From Streptomyces reniochalinae (GTDB lineage: Bacteria; Actinomycetota; Actinomycetes; Streptomycetales; Streptomycetaceae), in NCBI RefSeq assembly GCF_003323735.1, contig NZ_QOIM01000028.1, positions 233,160 to 297,159 of the forward strand: DNA of 64,000 bases, written 5' to 3'. Numbering within the stretch: the first letter of the stretch is position 1; the number at the start of each line of letters is the position of its first letter. Both the position numbers and the translations under genes were made by a program. The notes under the pieces are model-generated. The model was not told the DNA's origin. It worked only from the letters and a program-made list of their open reading frames with translations, and did not search any database. Below are positions 15,665-24,161 of this stretch, in pieces.

Positions 15665-17293
15665 ATGAGCAGCACCTCCAGGCGCGCGGACGGCCCCGGC
15701 GCGGTGTCCATGTCGCTGGACGCGCTCTTGCACGCGTCGCGCGCTCTCGCCCCCGAGGCCCGTCTGGTCGGTCCGCCCGGAAGCGGCCGGACAGGGGTGC
15801 ACGGGGTCACGCTGGACAGCGGCGATGTGGAGCCCGGCGACCTGTTCGCCGGGCTGCCCGGGAAACTCCGGCACGGCGCCGACCACGCCGGGGAAGCCGC
15901 CGCCGCCGGCGCCGTCGCCCTGCTCAGCGACCGCTCCGTGAGCTGCCTGCCCACCCTGGTCGTCGACCACCCCCGCCGGGTGCTCGGCTTCCTCGCAGCC
16001 CGGCTGTACGGCGATCCCTCCCGGGCCCTGTCCGTGTACGGCGTCACCGGGACCAACGGCAAGACGAGCACCGCGCACCTGCTCGCCGCGGGACTGGAGG
16101 CCGCCGGTCACCGCATCGGGCTGGCCGGCAGCCTGGAGACGCGCGTGCCGGACCGATCCTGCCGACCCGCCGTGCGCACCACGGCCGAGGCGCCGGCCGT
16201 CCAGCGGCTGCTCGCCCGAACCCGCCAGGCCGGCGGCACCGACGCGGTATTGGAGGTCTCCAGCCACGCCCTGGCGCTCAGCCGCGTGGACGGCACCCGT
16301 TTCCGCGTCGCCGTCTTCACCAACCTCAGCCCCGACCACCTCGACCTGCACGGAGATCTCGAGCAGTACTACGCCGCCAAAGCCTCCCTCTTCACGCCGG
16401 ACCGCTGTGCGCACGCAGTGGTCAACGTCGGCGACCCCCATGGGCGCCGCTTGGCCGCCGAGACGCGCTGCCCCCTCACCACGTTCACGTCGGGCCCGGA
16501 ACCGGCCGACTGGAGCGCCGCCGACATCCACGCCGACGTCGACGGCACCCGGTTCCGCCTGCGCGGGGCGGGCGTCGACCGGGAGGTGAGGCTCCTGCTG
16601 CTCGGCCCCCACCAAGCCGACAACGTGGTGGCCGCCGCCGCGGCGCTGGCGGCCGGCGGTGCCGACGTGGCGGCGGCGCTGCGGGGCATGGAGCAACTCG
16701 CGTCGGTCCCCGGCCGGCTGGAGCGTGTCGACGTCGGTCAGCCCTTCCTGGCATTCGTCGACTTCGCCCACAACACCGGTGGGCAACACCGGCTCCTGCC
16801 TTTCCTCCGCTCGCTCACCCGCGGCCGAGTGATCGTGGTGCTGGGCGCGACGGGCGAGCGCGACCCGGAGAAGCGAGCCGCGCTCGGCGACACCGCCGCC
16901 CGGGACGCCGACCTGCTGATCGTCACCGACGAGAGCGCCCACAGCGAGGACCCCGCCGAGTTGCGTACCGCTGTCGCGGACGGCGCCCGACGCAGCGGCC
17001 AGGCCGAGGTCCACGTGGAACCCGACCGGCGAGACGCCTTCTCGCTGGCCGTGTCCGCCGCCCGGCCCGGCGACGTGCTGGTGGTCGCCGGACGCGGTGC
17101 CGACCAGCGGCAGACCTCCACCCGCGGCTCGCGCCCCTTCGACGACCGGATCGCCCTGCGCGCCGCCCTCCTCCAGCATGCCGCGCCCCGTCCGTCGGCC
17201 GAACGACCCCCACGCCAGGCCGTCCTCGACACCTCAGCCCCACCCACCCGAGACGACGATGACCCCCGCCCCACGGTGGAGGACCCGGCGTGA
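15665..17293 (+). CDS. MurE-like Mur ligase lacking the DNPR amino-acid motif
   Basis: 542-residue ATP-dependent ligase of the Mur family, closest in layout to UDP-MurNAc-tripeptide synthetase. N-terminal UDP-binding-like domain (VHGVTLDSGDVEPGDLFAGLPG), P-loop GVTGTNGKTST (residues 127-136), EVSSHAL and NLSPDHLDLHGDLEQYYAAKASLF (Mg/carbamyl-Lys region), LLGPHQADNV (canonical LLGxHNxxN), then the C-terminal domain VDFAHNTGGQHRLL and GATGERDPEKR. The segment that is DNPRSEDP in diaminopimelate-adding MurE reads DESAHSEDP (residues 422-430), so the incoming substrate probably differs. A GGAGG at 15654-15658 sets ATG 15665. It sits beside no cell-wall genes, so it is a paralogue rather than the housekeeping MurE. 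Confidence 0.85.
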   Translation: MSSTSRRADGPGAVSMSLDALLHASRALAPEARLVGPPGSGRTGVHGVTLDSGDVEPGDLFAGLPGKLRHGADHAGEAAAAGAVALLSDRSVSCLPTLVVDHPRRVLGFLAARLYGDPSRALSVYGVTGTNGKTSTAHLLAAGLEAAGHRIGLAGSLETRVPDRSCRPAVRTTAEAPAVQRLLARTRQAGGTDAVLEVSSHALALSRVDGTRFRVAVFTNLSPDHLDLHGDLEQYYAAKASLFTPDRCAHAVVNVGDPHGRRLAAETRCPLTTFTSGPEPADWSAADIHADVDGTRFRLRGAGVDREVRLLLLGPHQADNVVAAAAALAAGGADVAAALRGMEQLASVPGRLERVDVGQPFLAFVDFAHNTGGQHRLLPFLRSLTRGRVIVVLGATGERDPEKRAALGDTAARDADLLIVTDESAHSEDPAELRTAVADGARRSGQAEVHVEPDRRDAFSLAVSAARPGDVLVVAGRGADQRQTSTRGSRPFDDRIALRAALLQHAAPRPSAERPPRQAVLDTSAPPTRDDDDPRPTVEDPA

Positions 17294-17308
17294 CCCCGCA
17301 CAGACCGC

Positions 17309-18419
17309 GTGGGCGCCGACGACGACCTGGCCGTCCTCGCCCGGCTGCTTCCTCCGGCCCCCTGAGGCGGAGCTCCCGCCGGGGCGTCACCGTCACATCA
17401 AGGGCATGCTGATGCGCCAGATCGGCCAGGACCTCGCCGAGCCCGCCGCCGCCCAGCGGCAGGCGGAACCCGGGGCCGACGCGTCCGGAACTCGTACCCG
17501 CGGCCGTCTGCTGCGGCCCAGGGCCGTGCTGCCCGTCGCCGCCACACTCGCGCTCGCCACCGGCCTCACCGCCACCGTGTGGGACGGCGGGGGCGGCTCC
17601 GCCCCGACCGCCGCGCCTTCCGAGACGGCTGCCGTCCTGCTCGATCACATCGCGACGGCAGCGCAGGCGAACTCGACCGGGACGAAGGCGCCGACTGGGG
17701 ACCAGTACGTCTACACCCGTGTGCTGGAGCGGGAGAACAAGGGCGAACTGGGCGGGCCCGTGAAGCTGGGCGCCGCGCACACCGAGGAGCGGTGGATGTC
17801 GCAGGACCCCGACCCCGTGGCGACTTACGGCGCCGCACGGGAGACCGGCAAGGACGCCGTGATGCCGGGCCAGTTGTTGCCCATCGAAACCTCGGTCCCG
17901 GACGGCGAGAAGGGCGACGGCGCCCGCGGACCCGGCTTCCACCGGCCCACGTACGCGTGGCTCGCCTCGCTTCCGACCGATCCGGACGCGCTGTTGAAGC
18001 GGCTGTACGCCGAGGTGGAGGACGACGGACGGCAGACGCGTGACCAGGCCGTCTTCGAGGCGGTCGGTGACCTGGTGGTGAACAACCTGATGCCGCCGGA
18101 GAACGCTGCCGCCTTCTACCGTGCCCTCGCTCGCGTGCCAGGGGTGCGGAAGGTTCCGGACGCCGTGGACGCCGCCGGGCGGCACGGGGTCGGCATCACG
18201 CTGAAGCGCAGTGCGTACGCGACCCGCGACGCGTGGATCTTCGACCGCGACACGCTCACCTACCTCGGTTCCCGCTTCTACATGGCCGAGGACGGCAAGC
18301 CGGGGCACGACGAGGTGCTGGCCGGAATCGACGCGGTCATGCAGCTCGGTGTCGTGGACCGGGTGGGTGCGAGGCCCTCCGGGGGGATCTCCGGGTACGC
18401 GCCCTCGCGGTTGTCGTAG
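17309..18419 (+). CDS. CU044_5270-family membrane-anchored protein (frameshifted N-terminus)
   Basis: Actinobacterial protein of unknown function of the CU044_5270 type: short cytoplasmic N-terminus, one TM (RAVLPVAATLALATGLTATVW), then an extracytoplasmic domain (GDQYVYTRVLERENKGEL, TDPDALLKRLYAEVEDDG, GITLKRSAYATRDAWIFDRDTLTYLGSRF). The expected N-terminus VGADDDLAVLARLLPPAP starts at GTG 17309 but stops at 17363, and the following PEAELPPGRHRHIKGMLMRQIG is one base out of phase; the shift maps to the C5 run at 17358-17362. The uninterrupted frame holds ATGs at 17260 and 17406. Family members usually follow a sigma-factor gene and may act as its anti-sigma or sensor partner; none is present here. 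Confidence 0.75.
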
Positions 18420-18481
18420 AGGGACAGTCGCCGCGAGCGCCCAACCGCTCCTACGCACGGTGCCGTCCGCGTCCGACGGTA

Positions 18482-18526
18482 CTTGACTGACCGGTTTACC
18501 GCAGTCAAGGTAGACAGGTCGGTATA
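18482..18526. promoter_or_regulatory. Operator/promoter region of MDR dehydrogenase
   Basis: TTGACTG and CAGTCAA arms flank ACCGGTTTACCG, followed by the quasi-palindrome TAGACAGGTCGGTATA (near 18511-18526), resembling TetR/NemR-type electrophile-responsive boxes. It ends about 20 bp before the start at 18547. No regulator gene is adjacent. Confidence 0.45.
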
Positions 18527-18546
18527 CATGTGAGGAGGTTCAGGTC

Positions 18547-19596
18547 ATGGGCGTGACCGAGACCATGCGCGCGGTGCGGATCGCGGAGCACGGGGGACCG
18601 GAGGTGCTCGCGCTGACGGAGGTCGCCGTGCCCACCCCGCAGGCAGGAGAGGTGCTGGTACGGGTCAGCGCGGTGGCGCTGAACAACACCGACCTGTGGA
18701 CCCGCGAGGGCGCCTACGGCCGCCCCGGAGACCCCGAAGCGCTGTCGGGCTGGCGGGGACCGATCGCCTTTCCGCGCATCCAGGGCGCCGACGTGGCCGG
18801 CCGGGTCGTGGCGACCGGTGCCGATGTGGACGAGAGCCTCGTCGGACGCCGGGTGGTCGTCGACCCGGCGCTCTACGACACCGCAGGGCCGGACGCGAAC
18901 CCGGTGGGCCTGATGGGCAGCGAACGCGACGGTGGGTACGCCGAGTACGTGACCGCGCGGGCGGAGCGCGTGCACGACGTGACGGAATCCCCCCTCACCG
19001 ACGACCAGCTCGCCACGCTGCCGACCGCCTACGGCACGGCGCTGGGAATGATCGAGCGGGGGCGGCTGCGAACGGGGGAGACGGTCCTGGTCTCGGGGGC
19101 GTCCGGCGGTGTCGGTCTCGCGCTGGTGCAGATCGCCCGCGCGCGCGGCGCGACAGTGCTCGCCATCAGCAGCGGAACCAAGATCGACGCGGTGCGGGAG
19201 GCGGGCGCACACCACGTCCTCGACCGTGCACGCGGTCTCGCCGAGCAGATCCGCACCGCCGCCCCTGAAGGTGTCGACGTCGGGCTCGACGTCGTCGCAG
19301 GGGACCTGGTGGGTGAGGGGCTGCCGCTGCTGCGCGAAGGCGGCAGGTGGGTCGTCGCCGGCGCACTCGGCGGATACGGCGTCCAATTCGACGTCCGCCG
19401 CCTCTACCTGCACAACGCGCAGGTGATCGGATCCGCGATGCACACGCCCACGCACTTCGCCCTCCTGATGGACCTGGCCCGCCAGGGCGCTGTCCGGCCC
19501 GTCGTCGCCGCGGCGTTCCCCCTGGATCAGGCCGCTGAGGCGCAGGAAGAGCTGGCCCGCAGGAGGCACGTGGGCAAGATCGTCATGCGGCCGTAG
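18547..19596 (+). CDS. Zinc-binding-type MDR alcohol dehydrogenase/quinone reductase
   Basis: 349-residue medium-chain dehydrogenase/reductase. GroES-like N-terminal domain (VRIAEHGGPEVLALTEV, VSAVALNNTDLWTREGAYG, RIQGADVAGRVVATG), NADP-binding loop in LVSGASGGVGLALVQIARARGATV, and the late LARRRHVGKIVMRP end. Catalytic zinc Cys/His are not in the usual places, so a QOR-like reductase of quinones or enones is more likely than an alcohol dehydrogenase. ATG 18547 follows AGGAGG. Its upstream region carries operator-like repeats, so inducible expression is likely. Confidence 0.87.
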   Translation: MGVTETMRAVRIAEHGGPEVLALTEVAVPTPQAGEVLVRVSAVALNNTDLWTREGAYGRPGDPEALSGWRGPIAFPRIQGADVAGRVVATGADVDESLVGRRVVVDPALYDTAGPDANPVGLMGSERDGGYAEYVTARAERVHDVTESPLTDDQLATLPTAYGTALGMIERGRLRTGETVLVSGASGGVGLALVQIARARGATVLAISSGTKIDAVREAGAHHVLDRARGLAEQIRTAAPEGVDVGLDVVAGDLVGEGLPLLREGGRWVVAGALGGYGVQFDVRRLYLHNAQVIGSAMHTPTHFALLMDLARQGAVRPVVAAAFPLDQAAEAQEELARRRHVGKIVMRP

Positions 19597-19741
19597 GCGA
19601 GGTGGCGTCCTGTCCTGCCGTGTCGCCGCACTTCCGGGGCGCGGAGCAAAGGGCGGCGGTTCGCCGACGGGCCGGCGGTGGGCGGTGCCGGCGTGCGTGC
19701 GCGTCAGTCATGGCGCGCCCCACACGGGGTAGACGTTCCCC

Positions 19742-19990
19742 ATGCGCTTCGCGGATCAGCAGACCTACCCCCTCCCACCGGAGCAGGCACGGAAATTGCG
19801 GGTCGGTGGATGGCTCTTCTTCGCTGCGGTCGTCCTCGACGGCACGGTGCTCTTGGCCGGCTTCTTCGAGAGCCATCCCTCTACTGTGCGGCTTTCCGTC
19901 ACCAGTATGGGCGTCATCTTGTTCTCGCTGCTCCTGCGGGAAGTGTTCGGCTCCCTGAGCCGGCACGAAGCCGCTCTTCGGCGTGAGTAG
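19742..19990 (+). CDS. Small two-TM membrane protein
   Basis: 82-residue hypothetical. After a short polar N-terminus (MRFADQQTYPLPPEQARKLRVGG) come two hydrophobic segments, WLFFAAVVLDGTVLLAGFF and TVRLSVTSMGVILFSLLL, with a charged tail. Codon third-position GC is lower than in neighbouring genes, but the membrane-protein composition is convincing. No strong ribosome binding site. Family not recognised. Confidence 0.55.
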   Translation: MRFADQQTYPLPPEQARKLRVGGWLFFAAVVLDGTVLLAGFFESHPSTVRLSVTSMGVILFSLLLREVFGSLSRHEAALRRE

Positions 19991-20090
19991 CGGAGCGCCG
20001 GGACACGGACGGGGCGGTAAGCCCCCGGCCAGGTACCCGCGGGCGGTACCGCCTCCCGTCCGAAGACAGCCGCGCTGACGCGTCGCCGTT

Positions 20091-20127
20091 TGGACGATCG
20101 TTCACACGAGTATTGAACGGACGTCCA
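20091..20127. promoter_or_regulatory. Paired operators upstream of the carnitine/betaine operon
   Basis: TGGACGATCGTTCA (20091-20104) and TGAACGGACGTCCA (20114-20127) are near-reverse complements of each other, and the first is itself nearly palindromic. Their centres are 23 bp apart and they lie 22-58 bp before the oxygenase start. Two dimer sites on about two helical turns suit cooperative binding, as in QacR-like TetR proteins; the operon's TetR at 23318 is the natural candidate. Confidence 0.75.
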
Positions 20128-20148
20128 GGCGGTCCTATGGTCGTGGCC

Positions 20149-21300
20149 ATGACTGCTGTCACCACGGACGACGTCACGGCCATCGCTGCCGGCTACGACG
20201 AAGACCCCGCGCGCTCGATGTCCCTGCGGGCCGAGGCCTACACCGAGCCCAAGTGGCACACTGCCGACCAGCAGGCCATCTTCGCCAGGACCTGGCAGTG
20301 GGTCTGCCACGTCGAGAAGCTGGAGAGGCCCGGAAGCTACGTCGCCACGACGGTCGCCGAGATGCCGGTGCTCGTCGTCCGCGACCGGGACGGACGGCTG
20401 CGCGCCTTCTACAACGTCTGCAAGCACCGGGCGCACGAACTCCTGTCGGGCTCGGGCACCACGCGCACGATCGTGTGCCCGTACCATGCGTGGACGTACG
20501 ACCTGAGCGGCTCCCTGATCGGAGCCCGGCAGAGCGACCGCATGGAGTCGTTCGACAAGTCCGCGATCTGCCTCGACCGTATCCAGGCCGAGGAATTCTG
20601 CGGCTTCGTCTACGTCAACCTCGACCCGGCCGCCCCGCCGTTGGCGGACCAGGCCCCCGACCTCGCTGAACAGATCACCGAACGGGCGCCGGACATCTCC
20701 CGGCTCACCCACGCCAAGCGGCTGCACTACGACATCAGGAGCAACTGGAAGAACGTCGTCGACAACTTCCTGGAGTGCTACCACTGCCACGTCGCGCACA
20801 AGGAGTTCGTGTCGCTCGTGGACATGAACACCTACGACGTGCGGACCCACGGGATCTGGTCGAGCCACTTCGCGGACGCGGGCAAGTCCGAGAACACCGC
20901 CTACGACGTGTCCGGCGCGACCGTCACCGAACACTCGGTGTGGTGGCTGTGGCCCAACACCTGCCTGATGCGCTACCCGGGGCGCGGCAACTTCATGGTC
21001 CTGCGTATCCTGCCCGCCGGGCCCGACCGGACGCTCGAGACCCTCGACTTCTTCCTGGAGAGCACCGAGCTCAACGAGTCGGAGAAGCAGTCCGTGACAT
21101 ACATGGACGAGGTGTTGCAGGTCCAGGACATCAACCTGGTCGAGAGCGTCCAGCGGGGTATGGCCACGCCCGCCTTCGAGCAGGGCCGCATCATCTACGA
21201 CCCCGAGCGGGCGCCGGGGCTCTCCGAGCACGGTGTGCACCACTTCCACGGCCTCGTCCTGGACGCCTACCGGGCGCTGGCGCGGCGAAACGCGTCGTGA
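20149..21300 (+). CDS. Rieske oxygenase, glycine betaine/carnitine monooxygenase-like
   Basis: 383-residue ring-hydroxylating-type oxygenase alpha subunit. The Rieske [2Fe-2S] ligands are visible as Cys91-x-His93 and Cys110-x2-His113 (CKHRAHELLSG and CPYHAWTYD). The mononuclear iron site follows in NWKNVVDNFLECYHCHVAHKEF (His212, His217), with a later Asp in VQDINLVE. The sequence resembles choline/glycine betaine/carnitine-acting oxygenases that demethylate or hydroxylate quaternary amines. ATG 20149 is chosen over upstream codons that lie within the operators. First gene of the operon with BKACE and carnitine dehydrogenase. Its reductase subunit is not in the window. Glycine betaine demethylation to dimethylglycine is the best-fitting role by context. 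Confidence 0.85.
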   Translation: MTAVTTDDVTAIAAGYDEDPARSMSLRAEAYTEPKWHTADQQAIFARTWQWVCHVEKLERPGSYVATTVAEMPVLVVRDRDGRLRAFYNVCKHRAHELLSGSGTTRTIVCPYHAWTYDLSGSLIGARQSDRMESFDKSAICLDRIQAEEFCGFVYVNLDPAAPPLADQAPDLAEQITERAPDISRLTHAKRLHYDIRSNWKNVVDNFLECYHCHVAHKEFVSLVDMNTYDVRTHGIWSSHFADAGKSENTAYDVSGATVTEHSVWWLWPNTCLMRYPGRGNFMVLRILPAGPDRTLETLDFFLESTELNESEKQSVTYMDEVLQVQDINLVESVQRGMATPAFEQGRIIYDPERAPGLSEHGVHHFHGLVLDAYRALARRNAS

Positions 21301-21344
21301 CCGGGGGAGCCGACGTGAGTCCACCCGCAGTGAGGAGGGCCGAC

Positions 21345-22274
21345 ATGGCCAAGCCCGTCATCATCACCTGTGCGCCGACCGGAGGCATCCACACCCCGAC
21401 GATGTCCCCGCACCTGCCCGTCACACCCGACGAGATCGCCCAGGCGTCCGTCGAGGCCGCTGCGGCGGGCGCCGCGATCGTCCACCTGCACGCCCGCGAC
21501 CCGGAGACCGGAAGGCCCGACCCGCGGCCCGAACTCTTCCAGCGGTTCCTGCCGCGGATATCCGCCGAGTCGGACGCCGTCGTCAACATCTCCACCGGCG
21601 GTGGCCTCGGCATGACCCGTGAGGAGCGGCTCCGCGCCGCCGTCTCCGCCTCACCCGAGATGGCCTCGCTCAACGTCGGTTCACTCAACTTCGGCATCTT
21701 CCCCATGCGGCAGAAGTACGACCGGTGGAAGCACGACTGGGAGCCGGAGTTCCTGGAGTCGACCCGCGACCTGGTCTTCAAGAACACCTTCGCCGACCTC
21801 GAGTACATCGTGCGGGAGCTGGGCGGGCACCACGGCACCCGCTTCGAGTTCGAGTGCTACGACCTCGGGCACCTCTACAACCTCGCCTGGCTCGTCGACC
21901 AGGGGTGGGTTGGGCCGCCCTTCTTCGTGCAGATGGTCTTCGGCGTACTCGGCGGCGTCGGCGCCGACCTCGACAACCTCGTGCACATGCACACCGTCGC
22001 CGACAAGCTTTTCGGTGACGACTACGAGTGGTCCGTGCTCGCCGCAGGCCGGCACCAGATGCCCTTCGCCACACAGGCCGCCATGCTCGGCGGCAACCTC
22101 AGGGTAGGCATGGAGGACAGCCTCTACATCGGCCCGGGCGAGCTCGCCCCGTCCAACGCGGCCCAGGTCACGAAGGTCCGCTCGATCGTCGAATCCCTCG
22201 GACACACGGTCGCGACGCCCGACGAGGCCCGGAGCCGTCTGGGACTGAAAGGAGCCGACCGTGTCGCCTTCTGA
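21345..22274 (+). CDS. BKACE (DUF849) beta-keto acid cleavage enzyme, probably dehydrocarnitine-specific
   Basis: 309-residue zinc-dependent TIM-barrel enzyme that swaps a beta-keto acid with acetyl-CoA. Zinc ligands are in VHLHARDP (His47, His49) and the Glu of GMEDSLYIGPG; ISTGGGLGMTREERL is also a family segment. BKACE enzymes next to carnitine dehydrogenase cleave 3-dehydrocarnitine with acetyl-CoA to betainyl-CoA and acetoacetate. ATG 21345 follows GAGGAGG. Its last 14 bp overlap the carnitine dehydrogenase start, showing translational coupling. Confidence 0.9.
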   Translation: MAKPVIITCAPTGGIHTPTMSPHLPVTPDEIAQASVEAAAAGAAIVHLHARDPETGRPDPRPELFQRFLPRISAESDAVVNISTGGGLGMTREERLRAAVSASPEMASLNVGSLNFGIFPMRQKYDRWKHDWEPEFLESTRDLVFKNTFADLEYIVRELGGHHGTRFEFECYDLGHLYNLAWLVDQGWVGPPFFVQMVFGVLGGVGADLDNLVHMHTVADKLFGDDYEWSVLAAGRHQMPFATQAAMLGGNLRVGMEDSLYIGPGELAPSNAAQVTKVRSIVESLGHTVATPDEARSRLGLKGADRVAF

Positions 22275-23226
22275 GCGCACCGGCCACACACCGGCGGGCG
22301 GCATCACCCGCGTCGCCGGCCTCGGCGCCGGCGTGATCGGCCAGAGCTGGACCGCGCTGTTCTTGGCCGCCGGCCTGTCCGTCGCCGTCCACGACCCCGA
22401 CCCGCGGGCCGAAGCACGTGTGCGCAAGGCCGTCGAGACCGCGTGGCCGGTCCTGACGCGACTGGGGCTCGCCGCCCACGGCACGCCCGACGCCCTGCAC
22501 TTCTGCCGGGACGCCCGCGCCGCGGTCGAGGGCGCGGGCTTCGTCCAGGAGAGCGTCCCCGAACGGACCGGCATCAAGCACGACCTCTACGCCGCCATCG
22601 AGCCGGCACTGGAGGCGGACACGATCGTGGCGTCGTCGGCGTCCGGGCTGACGCTGAGCCAGTTGCAGGCGGGCTGGCGGGATCCGGGGCGTCTCGTGCT
22701 CGGGCACCCGTTCAACCCGCCGCACCTCATTCCGCTGGTCGAGGTGATGGGCAACGCCCTGACCGACCAGGACGTGGTGGGACGGGCCCGCTCCTTCTAC
22801 GAGTCGGTCGGCAAGGAGACCATCGAGGTACGGCGCGAGGTACCCGGCCACGTCGCCAACCGGCTACAGGCGGCGGTGTGGCGCGAGGCCATCCACCTCG
22901 TCAACGAGGGCGTCGCGAGCGTCGAGGACGTCGACACCGCCGTCGCCGCAGGCCCCGGACTGCGGTGGGCGACGATGGGCCCCACGGCGCTGTTCCACCT
23001 CGGCGCGGGCGAAGACGGGCTGGCGGCCTTCTGCGACCGTTACGCCGACAGCTTCAACCGCTGGTTCGACGACCTGGGCCGACCACATCTGGACGAGGCC
23101 ACAGCAGGCCGGCTGGTCGAGGGCCTCCGCCCGCTCAGCGAGATGCACACCGTCGAGGAGCTGTCCCGCCGGCGCGACGCGCTGCTGACCGAACTGATCG
23201 CCCTCACCCGCAGGGCCCGCCCATAG
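22261..23226 (+). CDS. L-carnitine 3-dehydrogenase (3-hydroxyacyl-CoA dehydrogenase family)
   Basis: 321-residue NAD-dependent dehydrogenase oxidising L-carnitine to 3-dehydrocarnitine. N-terminal Rossmann fold ITRVAGLGAGVIGQSWTALFLAAGLSVAVHDPD, then GFVQESVPERTGIKHDL, catalytic His in LGHPFNPPHLIPLVEV, and the VPGHVANRLQAAVWREAIHLVNEGVASVEDVDTAVAAGPGLRWATMGP dimerisation and substrate region. GTG 22261 lies inside the BKACE gene after AAAGGAG. Some carnitine dehydrogenases carry a fused betainyl-CoA thioesterase domain; this one ends before any such domain, so the thioesterase must be elsewhere. Confidence 0.9.
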   Translation: MSPSERTGHTPAGGITRVAGLGAGVIGQSWTALFLAAGLSVAVHDPDPRAEARVRKAVETAWPVLTRLGLAAHGTPDALHFCRDARAAVEGAGFVQESVPERTGIKHDLYAAIEPALEADTIVASSASGLTLSQLQAGWRDPGRLVLGHPFNPPHLIPLVEVMGNALTDQDVVGRARSFYESVGKETIEVRREVPGHVANRLQAAVWREAIHLVNEGVASVEDVDTAVAAGPGLRWATMGPTALFHLGAGEDGLAAFCDRYADSFNRWFDDLGRPHLDEATAGRLVEGLRPLSEMHTVEELSRRRDALLTELIALTRRARP

Positions 23227-23317
23227 CCCTGCCGGCAAGGGCCCCTCGCAGGGACGGCGCATCGCCGCGCCGCACCCGCTCGGCGGAACGGGCGCAGGCG
23301 CGGCTAGCATCGGCCAG

Positions 23318-23908
23318 GTGAGCGAGACGGCTGCGGAAGCTGCGGAAACCGAGAAGAAGGCCGGGCGACAGGAGCGGATCCTCGATGCCGTCCTGGCGCT
23401 CCTGTCCCGGCACGGGATCTCCGGTGTCAGCATGCGTGCCGTGGCCCGGGAAGCCGGAGTGGCGCTCGGCCTGGTCAACTACTACTACGACGACAAGGTC
23501 ACCCTGATCGGCGCGGCGCTGCGCCGCATCGAGGAACAGGACGTCGCCCTGGTCGAACCCGATCCGGCCCGCAGTCCCGAGGACAGTCTGCGCGCCGCGC
23601 TCCGCCGCGTCGCCGACGACCGTTTCCTCACGACGGAGTACCTCTCCCTGCGGCTCCAGCTGTGGGCCCTCGCGCAGGCGCACCCGGACTTCGCGCACAT
23701 CAACACGGCCGCCCAGCGTCGCTACCGCAAAGGCCTGGCCGCACTCATCCGCGCCGCCCGGCCCGACCTGCCCAGCGCGGAGGCGGGCCGGCGGGCCGCC
23801 GACATCGACATCGTGCAGAACGGGCTGTGGCTCACCGCCCTCCTGGGGATAGACCGCGCGGCGATCCGAAGGAGCGTCAAGCGCTGCGAGGACATCGCCT
23901 TCGGGTAG
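23318..23908 (+). CDS. TetR family regulator (BetI-like)
   Basis: 196-residue regulator with HTH at residues 17-62 (RQERILDAVLALLSRHGISGVSMRAVAREAGVALGLVNYYYDDKVTLI) and a C-terminal domain of the BetI/TetR_C_6 type (YLSLRLQLWALAQAHPDFAHINTAAQRRYRKGLAALI). GTG 23318 is preceded by a CTAGCAT -10-like element. It follows the carnitine genes by 91 bp on the same strand and is the likely binder of the paired operators at 20091-20127. Confidence 0.88.
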   Translation: MSETAAEAAETEKKAGRQERILDAVLALLSRHGISGVSMRAVAREAGVALGLVNYYYDDKVTLIGAALRRIEEQDVALVEPDPARSPEDSLRAALRRVADDRFLTTEYLSLRLQLWALAQAHPDFAHINTAAQRRYRKGLAALIRAARPDLPSAEAGRRAADIDIVQNGLWLTALLGIDRAAIRRSVKRCEDIAFG

Positions 23909-24161
23909 AGCAGGACGCCACGCTGCCTGATCCTTTCCGGCCCCGCCCCTCACCGGCCCGACCGCGCGCTCGACCTTCGTGACAAGGCTGGTCCTGCGAT
24001 GCGCGGGATGAGGACGTCCAGGGTGCCGGGTGTGGCCGTCAGGCCGTTGCGAGCGCGGCGCGGGCGTCGACGCGCTGGTGACAGCGGCGCATCACCTGCC
24101 GGACCACGGGCTGGGCGAGCAGCGCCTCGATGAGGGCGGTCGGCCCGATTGGCCTGGTGTT

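Noticed and set aside
15635..17179. 514-codon minus-strand open frame
   Set aside because: Antisense of the MurE-like gene; Gly/Val/Glu bias typical of mirror frames.
20149..23226. Choline oxidation (bet) operon
   Set aside because: No choline dehydrogenase or betaine aldehyde dehydrogenase; BKACE and carnitine dehydrogenase indicate carnitine instead.
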